From Prevotella sp. UBA7782 (GTDB lineage: Bacteria; Bacteroidota; Bacteroidia; Bacteroidales; Bacteroidaceae): a stretch of DNA of 8,728 bases. The DNA lies in assembly GCA_002480935.1 (NCBI GenBank), contig DLDC01000040.1, positions 1 through 8,728 of the forward strand, read 5' to 3'. Position 1 is the stretch's first letter, and every line of letters begins with the position of its first letter. Of the stretch, positions 1 to 6,773 are shown piece by piece. The notes beneath the pieces are model-generated. The model was not told the origin of the DNA. It did not search any database and saw only the letters and a list, made by a program, of their open reading frames with translations. Both the position numbers and the translations under genes were made by a program.

Positions 1-657
1 CCAGGTGGGCAGCAGCCACCCCGCCATGCAGGGCAGCAGCAGTGACAAAGAGTAGTTGGTGGCCGTCACGGCCCCTCTGTTCCAGATGAGCAACTGCGAG
101 GGTTCGCCTATCACGGTGAGCAGTCCGCCCCAGTTGGCAGCCAGTACTATCACCGCGCCATACACCATGCGCTGCCTGCGGTTGGGCACTACGCCGTGCA
201 TCATCGTCAGCATCATGGTGGTGCTGGTAAGGTTGTCGAGGTTGGCCGACAGCACAAACGTAATGCCGGCAAGCGTCCACAACATTCTATTGCTCTTGCG
301 CGTACGCAGCATTTGCTTTAAGAAGTCGAAGCAACCGTTATTGTTCAGTATCTCCACGATGGTCATGGTGGCCAGCAGAAAGAGTACTATCTCTGAGGCC
401 GTGCCCACATATTTCAAGAAGATATTCGACGCGATATATTCCTTTACGGTAACGCTCGTAGACTGTTTGCCGTCCAGGAAGTTACTGAAGTCGGCCGGAT
501 GCTGACTCATAACGAAGTCTGTTCCGTAGCAGATATAGAGTACCCATCCCAGTGTGCCGGCGAAAATGGCGACGGCAGCACGGTTAGTCTTTGTCAAGCT
601 TTCCGTTGCTATGAGCAAGAAAGCCACAATCATCAAGCATACAATGATAAGTGTCAT
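1..657 (-). CDS. nhaD: NhaD-type Na+/H+ antiporter, C-terminus beyond window
   Basis: This is the first 219 residues of an inner-membrane sodium/proton antiporter of the NhaD family (ion transporter superfamily, with ArsB and CitM relatives), which exports Na+ in exchange for H+. The frame is open to base 1, so the protein continues outside the window; full-length relatives are about 400-480 residues. Hydrophobic segments lie near residues 1-17, 26-44, 85-102, 125-140, 165-183 and 203-217. The best diagnostic is the LDNLTSTT stretch at residues 140-147, matching the DNLT motif characteristic of NhaD proteins. NWGG followed by TVIGEPSQ at residues 175-188 fits the superfamily pattern of small residues and IGEP in a membrane re-entrant region. 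The ATG at 657-655 is chosen because it opens directly into the first membrane segment and sits about 20 bases behind a strong promoter. The family call is firm; ion specificity is inferred from the family. Confidence 0.88.
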   Translation of the reverse strand, partial: MTLIIVCLMIVAFLLIATESLTKTNRAAVAIFAGTLGWVLYICYGTDFVMSQHPADFSNFLDGKQSTSVTVKEYIASNIFLKYVGTASEIVLFLLATMTIVEILNNNGCFDFLKQMLRTRKSNRMLWTLAGITFVLSANLDNLTSTTMMLTMMHGVVPNRRQRMVYGAVIVLAANWGGLLTVIGEPSQLLIWNRGAVTATNYSLSLLLPCMAGWLLPTW

Positions 658-675
658 AACGTACTCTTTCCGCTA

Positions 676-707
676 CAAAGTTAACAAATAAATCATTCTA
701 TCCCAAA
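676..707 (-). promoter_or_regulatory. Bacteroidota promoter for the NhaD antiporter
   Basis: On the minus strand a TTTG -33 box (707-704) is followed, after exactly 20 bases, by TAACTTTG (683-676), a perfect match to the Bacteroidota -7 consensus TAnnTTTG. Transcription would start around 668-671, giving a leader of only about 12 bases before the ATG at 657. The leader contains GGAAAG, a weak purine-rich stretch. This is the best promoter in the window. Confidence 0.8.
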
Positions 708-730
708 AAATAACCACTAAATTATATTGG

Positions 731-743
731 TTTAACGGCTTTT
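731..743. promoter_or_regulatory. 13-mer TTTAACGGCTTTT upstream of the antiporter promoter
   Basis: This 13-base sequence is repeated exactly at 8565-8577, in the same orientation, upstream of the minus-strand flavoprotein gene. It lies 47 bases upstream of the -7 box here and 37 bases upstream there. It could be a regulator-binding site or a conserved part of a dispersed intergenic repeat. The match is seen directly; the function is unknown. Confidence 0.35.
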
Positions 744-771
744 TCCGTGAATGCTTCCCAGTTTGGCAACT

Positions 772-787
772 CCATATTACAATATGG
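772..787. repeat. 16-bp palindrome CCATATTACAATATGG
   Basis: A perfect 7-bp inverted repeat (772-778 and 781-787) is separated by only two bases. The spacer is too short for a good RNA hairpin loop, so a DNA site for a dimeric protein is more likely than a terminator. It lies about 65 bases upstream of the -33 box of the antiporter promoter. Confidence 0.4.
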
Positions 788-923
788 TAAAGTCGCTTCC
801 GCCCTTTTCATCGCCCTTTTGCGGCCTGTTGTTTTTGTGTAATCCTTTGCACGCATTGCCTGCCCATAGGGTCTGTTTTTCGGCCTTTATGTTATGGCAA
901 ATCAAAACCCATGTTCTTGCATG

Positions 924-989
924 CTGAAATAGGCGTTTTTACAACGCCAAACAGGCACTTTTGGCCCGCAAAAAGGCTGCTTTTGCAAG
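924..989. repeat. Degenerate 22-bp tandem repeat, three units
   Basis: Three units start at 924, 946 and 967. Each has the pattern CnnAAAnAGGC, then two or three bases, then TTTT, then usually a GCAA-like end. The AGGC cores begin at 931, 953 and 974, spaced 22 and 21 bp. The first 11 bases of unit one, CTGAAATAGGC, recur exactly at 8673. Units are imperfect palindromes, with an AAA-rich left side and a TTTTGCAA right side around AGGC. No open reading frame or RNA gene explains the stretch. Bases 788-923 before it are T-rich and C-rich with no clear structure that I can see. Confidence 0.6.
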
Positions 990-1028
990 GCATTGGCTAT
1001 CAGATATTTACGTAAAAGAATAGAGGTG

Positions 1029-1072
1029 GATATACAATGCGGGCTAAAGGACTTCTGAAAGCATTGTATATC
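1029..1072 (-). terminator. 12-bp perfect inverted repeat, possible terminator of the flippase-GT2 unit
   Basis: GATATACAATGC at 1029-1040 is the exact reverse complement of GCATTGTATATC at 1061-1072, with a 20-base loop between them. It lies about 40 bases past the stop codon of the minus-strand GT2 gene, where a terminator is expected. On the minus strand the sequence after the stem is only moderately T-rich, so this is not a classic intrinsic terminator. The arm at 1061-1072 also overlaps a smaller hairpin, CATTG-tatat-CAATG (1062-1076), which would compete with the long stem. A transcript-end stabilising structure or a protein-binding site are alternatives. Confidence 0.45.
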
Positions 1073-1114
1073 AATGTGTTATACTTACGTTGCCAGTGAC
1101 TGTCACGCCGCTAT

Positions 1115-2110
1115 TTAACAGTCTTGCGGCTCTATCCTTCCCAGCATTTTTTTGCAGAGGAAGTAGAGTTCTTCCTCCATTCTGAAGAGCATCCAATGCC
1201 CTTTGTGCACTCCGTAGCCCAGTTTGCGGGTGTACTTGCGGCTCAGCTCGCTCCCGTCTATGCTCTTCCACGCTTCGCGTATGCGCTCCAGAGCCATGCG
1301 GCTGCCGTCCTTGCCCAGTGCCTTGCGGTGCAGCCAGTAGAACTGATAGCTATCTATCACGTTCAGCCAGCGCATGTCTTCATACTCACACAGCACGTCT
1401 TGTCCCACACCCAGGCCCATGAGCTGCCGTCTCATGCTCATGTTGGCCTTGAGATAGTCTAGTCTGCCCAGGCTCACCTGATGTGTCACAGAGCCTTGGT
1501 GCTGCCTGTAGAAGTAGCAGGCATCGCTGCATCGCACCTCACGCGCAAAGAGATAATGCAGCCGGGTGGTGTTGTCGTCGCTGTAGCTGTGGGCAGAGTC
1601 GTCATAAGGAAAGCGCTTGTGCAGCTCCGTGCGCACCGCGTAGACACCGTGGATTTTCCATGTCAGGCTGGCTCTGAAGGCCTCTTTGCCGCTCATTACG
1701 TTAAAAGTTTTCATCTGATAGGGCACCTGCCGCTGTCCGAAAACCTTGACGCACCTGAATAGCACGCAGTCGGTTAGCTCGTAATCATCAAATAATCGTT
1801 TTACTCTTTCCAGTGCGTCGGGCGCCAGCCAGTCGTCGCTGTCGCAGAAGCAGGTGTACTTTCCCTTAGCCATTCTCAGTCCGTCGTTGCGTGCCTTGGC
1901 CGCTCCGCCGTTGGTATGGCGGCTTATCACCCTCACCCTACAGTCACTTCGGGCATACGTTTGCAATATGTCGGCCGAGGCATCTGTTGACGCGTCGTCC
2001 ACGCAAATCACCTCTATGCTGCGCAGTGTCTGCCCTAAGAGCGAGTCGAGGCATTGCCTGAGATACCTTTCGGCATTAAAAACGGCTACTAAGACGGTGA
2101 AGTCAGTCAT
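1115..2110 (-). CDS. GT2 family glycosyltransferase
   Basis: The 331-residue protein is a GT-A fold, family 2 glycosyltransferase, which transfers a sugar from a nucleotide donor to an acceptor, here probably a growing lipid-linked glycan at the inner face of the membrane. The catalytic domain fills the first two thirds. The FTVLVAVFN strand is at residues 4-12, and the nucleotide-binding acidic pair is in VDDASTD at 37-43. NGGAAKARNDGL is at 67-78, and the metal-binding DSDDW at 90-94. SDDN at 177-180 sits where the catalytic base is expected, followed by YRQHQGSVTH at 201-210. The C-terminal part is charged with no clear membrane anchor. The ATG at 2110 begins right at the first strand. The gene lies 20 bases behind the flippase on the same strand, so the two are probably co-transcribed. 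Donor sugar, acceptor and linkage cannot be read from the sequence. Confidence 0.9.
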   Translation of the reverse strand: MTDFTVLVAVFNAERYLRQCLDSLLGQTLRSIEVICVDDASTDASADILQTYARSDCRVRVISRHTNGGAAKARNDGLRMAKGKYTCFCDSDDWLAPDALERVKRLFDDYELTDCVLFRCVKVFGQRQVPYQMKTFNVMSGKEAFRASLTWKIHGVYAVRTELHKRFPYDDSAHSYSDDNTTRLHYLFAREVRCSDACYFYRQHQGSVTHQVSLGRLDYLKANMSMRRQLMGLGVGQDVLCEYEDMRWLNVIDSYQFYWLHRKALGKDGSRMALERIREAWKSIDGSELSRKYTRKLGYGVHKGHWMLFRMEEELYFLCKKMLGRIEPQDC

Positions 2111-2130
2111 TTGTCAGTGGTGTTTTGTCC

Positions 2131-3645
2131 TTATTCTTCTTTATTCCTGCGCCATCTGTTCAGACGGTTTGCCACGCGCCTTCGCATGGCTTCCCACAGG
2201 TGCGACTTGGTGTGCAGTATCTGAATAGACGCCGTTAGGCTGATGAGAGTCATCAATACGCCTATCATCCAGTACACCCATCCCGTGGTGAACTGTGTAG
2301 AGAGATAGGCCGTAAGGCCCAGTGGCATCTGTAACAAGGCATATAGCTTCACGGAAGAAGACAGCTTGAAGCCATATTTATAGCAGGTATAGGCCAGCAC
2401 CATGACCATGTTCGCCATACTGGCCAGCGTGAGCGCGATGCCCGTTCCGGCCAGTTGAAAGATGTGATAGCCCGCTATCACCAGCGCAGCCATCATCACA
2501 TCATATACCAACTCAAGCAGAAGATAAGAGCGTGAGTCGCCTTTTGAGAGCGGAATATACTCAATGGGCAGCACTATGGCGCGGAAGTACATGGCCAGCA
2601 CCGTGATGCGCATCATGCCTTTGATGGGCATGAAGCGCCCGCTGAAGAGCATTGGCAGCAGCAAAGGCAAGAATGTCATGAAGAAAACCAGCAGCGGCGC
2701 CACCAACAAGAGCGAAACTTCTATCTGGTGGTTCACCATTCTGTTCAGCTCAGGTCCTACGCCTGATATGCCCGAAAGGCGCGGAAAGTAGTCGGTCTCC
2801 ATGGCCGAGAACACCATACCGGCATACGTCATCGTCATCATATAGCCCGAATTATATAGTCCTACGGCCTCCAAGCTGCCTGTAGCGTTGAGAAACGAGC
2901 GTATAACAAACTCTGCTCCGCTGCCCATAACGCCTGCCAGCACGAAGGCAATGCCCAGTTTTATCATTCCCATGCCCTCTCTCATCATGCCTTTGCAGCC
3001 TTTCAGCCGCAGCGGATAGAGCTTGTAGGAAAAGCAAATGGTGATGATGAGCTGCGCCAAGGCCATGATGCAGAGCGAAGGCACTATGGCAGCCTCGCCA
3101 AACTCATAGTAGAGGGGCACCGAGGTGAGCAGTGCCGCCAGCACGTTATATACTGATGTAATGGCCAGACGGCCCAGTTGGCGCGTGCCTTTCAGTATGG
3201 CCAGCTCACCGCCGCACACTGCCGTGAGGGCTACAACGGGCGAGAGAAGCATGAAGTGCAGCGTGTGGTCGCCCCAGGAAAAGGTCCATCGGTTGAGCAA
3301 AGGGCTCAGCACAATGCATATCACCATGCCCGCCAGGGCCGTGATGAGGCTCCAAAAACGAATAAGCTGGATGATATGCGCCAGCTTCTCGGTGTCTCCC
3401 TGCTCGTAAGTTTCAGATATTTCGCGCACGCCACTCATCGAAATGCCGAGGTTAGTAGAGTCAGACACCAGCTTGATGGTGGAGTTGAAGAGCGAGATAA
3501 GGCCCATGCCCTCCGGTCCGAGTATCAAGGCTACAAACTTGTTACGCACAAGGCTAATCAGGATGTTGAGGCTCTGAATGCCCCCAAACAAGCCTGTATA
3601 CTTCAGAATATGTGAATAACTGTCTGTGTGTTCCTTTTTTTCCAT
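2131..3645 (-). CDS. Wzx-type oligosaccharide flippase
   Basis: This 504-residue polytopic membrane protein belongs to the polysaccharide transporter branch of the MATE/MVF superfamily. Its predicted job is to move an undecaprenyl-linked oligosaccharide from the cytoplasmic to the periplasmic face of the inner membrane. A short charged N-terminus (residues 1-14) leads into about 12-14 hydrophobic helices along the whole length. The GPEGMGLISLFNS stretch at residues 43-55 resembles the GPxGxGL segment near the N-terminus of WzxE-like translocases. The C-terminus is basic and cytoplasmic-looking (RRRVANRLNRWRRNKEE). The length is normal for the family. The ATG at 3645 is followed by an AAA-rich lysine run and is the first start after the divergent gap. 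It is the first gene of a two-gene unit with the GT2 gene. The family call is firm; whether it serves a capsule, O-antigen or protein glycan is undecided. Confidence 0.88.
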   Translation of the reverse strand: MEKKEHTDSYSHILKYTGLFGGIQSLNILISLVRNKFVALILGPEGMGLISLFNSTIKLVSDSTNLGISMSGVREISETYEQGDTEKLAHIIQLIRFWSLITALAGMVICIVLSPLLNRWTFSWGDHTLHFMLLSPVVALTAVCGGELAILKGTRQLGRLAITSVYNVLAALLTSVPLYYEFGEAAIVPSLCIMALAQLIITICFSYKLYPLRLKGCKGMMREGMGMIKLGIAFVLAGVMGSGAEFVIRSFLNATGSLEAVGLYNSGYMMTMTYAGMVFSAMETDYFPRLSGISGVGPELNRMVNHQIEVSLLLVAPLLVFFMTFLPLLLPMLFSGRFMPIKGMMRITVLAMYFRAIVLPIEYIPLSKGDSRSYLLLELVYDVMMAALVIAGYHIFQLAGTGIALTLASMANMVMVLAYTCYKYGFKLSSSVKLYALLQMPLGLTAYLSTQFTTGWVYWMIGVLMTLISLTASIQILHTKSHLWEAMRRRVANRLNRWRRNKEE

Positions 3646-3699
3646 TGATGATATAACGATTCTTAAAACTTTTTATTACTTTTGCAAGAAATAAACTTT
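3646..3699. promoter_or_regulatory. 54-bp divergent gap between the two glycan units
   Basis: This short AT-rich gap must hold the leader of the minus-strand flippase unit and the promoter and leader of the plus-strand glycosyltransferase unit. A good plus-strand -7 box is present. On the minus strand I could not find a convincing TAnnTTTG box, so that promoter may lie inside the start of the plus-strand gene or be weak. The two directions are likely to interfere with or co-regulate each other. Confidence 0.5.
3677..3684 (+). promoter_or_regulatory. -7 box TACTTTTG for the plus-strand glycosyltransferase unit
   Basis: TACTTTTG matches the Bacteroidota -7 consensus TAnnTTTG. No TTTG lies 19-21 bases upstream, so the -33 element is weak or absent. 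Transcription would start near 3690, leaving about 10 leader bases before the ATG at 3700. The TTG inside this box is in frame with the gene and should not be taken as its start. The same TTACTTTTGCAA string forms the promoter of the flavoprotein gene. Confidence 0.6.
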
Positions 3700-4653
3700 A
3701 TGAAGTTAAGCATCGTCATACCTATATATAATGTGGCCGACACACTGGTCCAGTGCCTCGACAGTGTGATGGCCGAACCGCTGGATGGCTGTGAGCTGCT
3801 GCTCGTAGACGATGGTTCGCGCGACGCCAGTGGCTCTTTGGCCGACGGCTATGCCGCCCGCTACGGCAATGTGACGGTGTTTCACACGCCCAATCAGGGA
3901 CTTTCGGCTGCCCGCAACCTGGGTCTGGCGCACGCGCAGGGCGAATATGTAACGTTTATAGACTCCGACGACTTCCTCAAACCGGGCACCCTGGGCGAGT
4001 TGATGGACATTCTGGAGAGCCATCCCGACTATGATGTGCTCGAATATCCCGTGTCGCGCCTTGCCGGAAAGAATGCTGTGGTGAGCTATATGCCCGACGA
4101 GGGCGTGTGCGGCGATGCCGTTTCTTATTGGCTCAAGGGCCAGGCTTACTGCCATGCCTATGCTTGCAACAAGCTCGTCAGGCGTTCGCTCTTCCGCGAG
4201 GTGAGCTTTCCTGTGGGCCGGGTGTTCGAAGATGTCTATACCCTTCCGCTCATCTTGTGCCAGCAACCGCGTGTGGCCACCACGCAGAAGGGCATGTATT
4301 ATTATCGCGACAACCCCAACGGCATCACCCGCAAGGCCCATGGCACCGACCTGCAAGACCTGCTCAAGTGGCACATCAAGGCCATCGACGAGCTGGGCAT
4401 AGCCCCTTCGGCCAAGCCGGAGTGGAACCAATACTTCATCTACATGCTCAATATTCAGCTCGATGTGATGGAGCTCACCGGCTGCCACCCCCTGCTTAGC
4501 GCTACATGGAACGTGCGTCCGGCCAACTATAAGGCATGGCTGCTCAAGCTGTTGGGCTTTCGCGGACTGCTCAAGCTCAACAATCTGGCACATAAATGGA
4601 TGGGAAGGCGCAGCGGATGGCTGCGGGATGACGATACTGAAACAAAGCAATAA
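3700..4653 (+). CDS. GT2 family glycosyltransferase
   Basis: This 317-residue family 2 glycosyltransferase opens the plus-strand unit. The GT-A domain starts at once with KLSIVIPIYN (residues 2-11). VDDGS is at 36-40, NQGLSAARNLGL at 65-76, the metal-binding DSDD at 88-91, FEDVY with the likely catalytic acid at 176-180, and YYRDNPNGIT at 201-210. The C-terminal 60 residues are basic and amphipathic (LLKLLGFRGLLKLNNLAHKW), which may help it sit on the membrane. The ATG at 3700 is preferred over an in-frame TTG at 3682, because that TTG is part of the promoter -7 box and MKLSIVIP is a typical family start. Its stop codon is followed by just three bases and then the next GT2 gene in the same frame. 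Sugar specificity is unknown. Confidence 0.92.
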   Translation: MKLSIVIPIYNVADTLVQCLDSVMAEPLDGCELLLVDDGSRDASGSLADGYAARYGNVTVFHTPNQGLSAARNLGLAHAQGEYVTFIDSDDFLKPGTLGELMDILESHPDYDVLEYPVSRLAGKNAVVSYMPDEGVCGDAVSYWLKGQAYCHAYACNKLVRRSLFREVSFPVGRVFEDVYTLPLILCQQPRVATTQKGMYYYRDNPNGITRKAHGTDLQDLLKWHIKAIDELGIAPSAKPEWNQYFIYMLNIQLDVMELTGCHPLLSATWNVRPANYKAWLLKLLGFRGLLKLNNLAHKWMGRRSGWLRDDDTETKQ

Positions 4654-4656
4654 CTT

Positions 4657-5646
4657 ATGGATAAAAAGCAGATATACGCTCAAGACAGAGAGCACGGCCC
4701 CCTCGTGAGCTTCATCATCACTTATCATAATGAGCCTGTCGACATGCTGCAGGAGTGCCTTCAGAGCATTCTCTGCCTGTCTTTGTCGGCCGCCGAGCGC
4801 GAGATAGTGCTCGTAGACGATGCCTCCGACAACTCGCCGTTGACCTTGCTGGGCTCTTATGCCGATGATATTATCTACGTCAGGCAGCCACATGGGGGCG
4901 TGAGCGTGGCCCGTAACCGGGGCATCAGCGTGTGTCAGGGCCAGTATGTGCAGTTTGTTGATGCCGACGATTGCCTGCTTCGTGCCTCTTACGAGCATTG
5001 TCTCGACTTGGTGAGGTATAACGATGCCGATGTGGTAGCCTTTCAGCACACCCATCAAACGGAGGATGACACGCCCTTTACTTACGATGGTCCCATCGAC
5101 GGAGCCACCTATATGCGGCACAACAACATCCAAGGCCGTGTGTGCAACTATATCTTCAAGCGTAGCATACTCATCAACTTGCGGTTTACCAAGGGTGTTG
5201 CTTTTGGCGAAGACGAGGAGTTTACGCCCCAGCTATTGCTCAGAAGCGAGCGTCTCTATGTGTCGAAGGCCAAGCCCTATTACTACAGGCTGCGGCCAGG
5301 ATCGGCCATACAGAGCCGTGACAAGCGCAGCAAGGTGCGCAGACTGAGCGATACTTTCGGCGTGATATGCCGTCTCAACACCCTGGCCGACACCTTGCCA
5401 CAAACCGAAAGAGAGGCTCTGACACGCAGGGTGAACCAACTCACCATGGATTATGTCTACAATTCCATGGTCCTTACGCACGATTGGCGTTACGTAGAAC
5501 GCCTCGTCGAACGGCTGCATGGCGTTGGTCTTTTCCCATTGCCCGATGCCGACTACACCAAAAAGTATAAGTTGTTTCGTCGCGTCACCGCTACTAAGGC
5601 CGGACGCAGGCTTCTCTTGCGCTTGTTAACATTGAAAAAAGCATGA
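4657..5646 (+). CDS. GT2 family glycosyltransferase
   Basis: This 329-residue family 2 glycosyltransferase is divergent from its two neighbours of the same family. An N-terminal extension of about 15 residues precedes the first strand (LVSFIITYHN, 16-25). LVDDAS is at 52-57, GGVSVARNRGI at 80-90, and the metal site is DADD (102-105) rather than the DSDD of the other two. GEDEEF at 184-189 is the likely catalytic-acid loop, and YYYRLRPGSAIQ is at 208-219. The C-terminus is strongly basic (KAGRRLLLRLLTLKKA), suggesting contact with the inner membrane. It starts three bases after the previous stop codon and ends in an ATGA overlap with the next gene, so translation of the three genes is likely coupled. 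It probably adds a later sugar of the same glycan. Donor and acceptor are unknown. Confidence 0.9.
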   Translation: MDKKQIYAQDREHGPLVSFIITYHNEPVDMLQECLQSILCLSLSAAEREIVLVDDASDNSPLTLLGSYADDIIYVRQPHGGVSVARNRGISVCQGQYVQFVDADDCLLRASYEHCLDLVRYNDADVVAFQHTHQTEDDTPFTYDGPIDGATYMRHNNIQGRVCNYIFKRSILINLRFTKGVAFGEDEEFTPQLLLRSERLYVSKAKPYYYRLRPGSAIQSRDKRSKVRRLSDTFGVICRLNTLADTLPQTEREALTRRVNQLTMDYVYNSMVLTHDWRYVERLVERLHGVGLFPLPDADYTKKYKLFRRVTATKAGRRLLLRLLTLKKA

Positions 5647-6749
5647 GAATATTACTGATTGGCGAGTACAGCAACGTGCATTGGACGCTGGCCCGTGGCC
5701 TGAAAGCCTTGGGAGAAGACGTCACTGTGCTCTCAAACGGCGACTTCTGGAAAGACTATCCGCGCGACATCTCACTGGTAAGGAGCCCCGGCAAGTGGGG
5801 CGGCGTGCGCTACATGGCGCGCCTCATCAGCCTTCTGCCCCGGCTGAGGGGTTATGACATTGTGCAAATCATCAACCCGATGTTCCTCGAAATCAAGGCC
5901 GGGCGCATCCTGCCCATATACCGTTACCTGCGCAAACACAACAAGCGGGTGGTTATGGGTGCCTTCGGTATGGACTATTATTGGGTGCATACGTGCGACA
6001 CTGCCATGCCTTTGCGCTACAGCGACTTCAATATAGGGCGCGAGCTGAGGCATAATGCCGACGCAGAGAAAGAGCGTCGCGACTGGATAGGCACGCCTAA
6101 GGAACGGCTTAACAAGCTTATCGCGGCCGACTGTGATGCCATCGTGGCCGGACTGTATGAATATTGGGTGTGCTATCACCCCGCTTACCCCCTTAAAACC
6201 ACCTTTATTCCTTATCCCATCGAGCTGCCCGATGAGGCCGACTGTTCGCCTCTGCAGGTCAGAGACGGCAAGTTGCGCGTCTTTGTGGGCATCAGCAAGA
6301 AGCGAAGTGAATATAAAGGCACCGACATCATGCTCTCCGCAGCCCGCGAAGTGCTGGCCCGCCACCCTGAAAGCATGGAGCTCAGGGTGGCCAACGGAGT
6401 GCCTTTTGCCGAGTACAGCAAGATGATGACGGGTTCTGACGCCATTCTCGACCAGCTGTATAGCTACACGCCGTCTATGAACTCGCTGCTGGCCATGTCT
6501 AAGCGCATTGTCTGTGTGGGCGGAGGAGAGCCAGAAGGCTATGCGCTGATGGGCAAAGGCTGTCCCCAGCCCATCGTTAATGTGGTGCCCGACAGGCAGG
6601 ATGTGGTGACCAAACTAGAGCACATGGTGACTCATCAGGATGAGGTGACCGGGCTGAAAAGGCTCAGCCGCGAATATGTAAGGCGCTATCACGATTACGT
6701 AAAGGTAGCGCGGCAATATCAAATGCTTTATCGCTCGCTGTTGAAGTAA
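5643..6749 (+). CDS. GT4-like (GT-B fold) glycosyltransferase
   Basis: The 368-residue protein looks like a two-domain GT-B glycosyltransferase of the GT4 type. The N-terminal Rossmann-like domain begins MRILLIGEYSNVHWTLARGL (residues 1-20), has LLPRLRGYDIVQIINP at 64-79 and runs to about 190. The C-terminal donor-binding domain starts near LRVFVGISKKRSEYKGTDIM (211-230). An unusual point is the donor-site region: LYSYTPSMNSLLAMSKRIVC (272-291) lies where retaining GT4 enzymes have their E-x7-E motif, and the usual second glutamate (the LEAM position) reads LLAM at 282-285. GGGEPEGY at 293-300 follows. This may be a distinct subfamily rather than a damaged enzyme, since the frame is intact. 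The start overlaps the previous stop as ATGA, implying translational coupling. Donor and linkage are unknown. Confidence 0.8.
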   Translation: MRILLIGEYSNVHWTLARGLKALGEDVTVLSNGDFWKDYPRDISLVRSPGKWGGVRYMARLISLLPRLRGYDIVQIINPMFLEIKAGRILPIYRYLRKHNKRVVMGAFGMDYYWVHTCDTAMPLRYSDFNIGRELRHNADAEKERRDWIGTPKERLNKLIAADCDAIVAGLYEYWVCYHPAYPLKTTFIPYPIELPDEADCSPLQVRDGKLRVFVGISKKRSEYKGTDIMLSAAREVLARHPESMELRVANGVPFAEYSKMMTGSDAILDQLYSYTPSMNSLLAMSKRIVCVGGGEPEGYALMGKGCPQPIVNVVPDRQDVVTKLEHMVTHQDEVTGLKRLSREYVRRYHDYVKVARQYQMLYRSLLK

Positions 6750-6773
6750 GAATTTAACGAGATAAAAAGATAT

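Noticed and set aside
56..505. A 149-codon plus-strand open frame opposite the antiporter
   Set aside because: The minus strand here encodes a clear NhaD-type protein with its motif and promoter; the plus-strand frame has no family features.
924..989. CRISPR array
   Set aside because: The units are degenerate, directly adjoining and 22 bp long with no unique spacers, and no cas gene is present.
1029..1072. Invertible promoter flanked by inverted repeats, as used to switch Bacteroidota capsule loci
   Set aside because: The segment between the arms is only 20 bases, contains no promoter, and lies behind rather than in front of the glycan gene.
1096..1106. GTGAC-T-GTCAC palindrome after the GT2 stop codon
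   Set aside because: A five-base stem with a one-base loop cannot fold well, and a site this short is expected often by chance.
3706..5133. A 475-codon open frame on the minus strand opposite the two plus-strand GT2 genes
   Set aside because: It mirrors two genes that share one frame with clear family motifs. Its translation is rich in H, V, A and G with no recognisable domain, and there is no promoter or leader for it.
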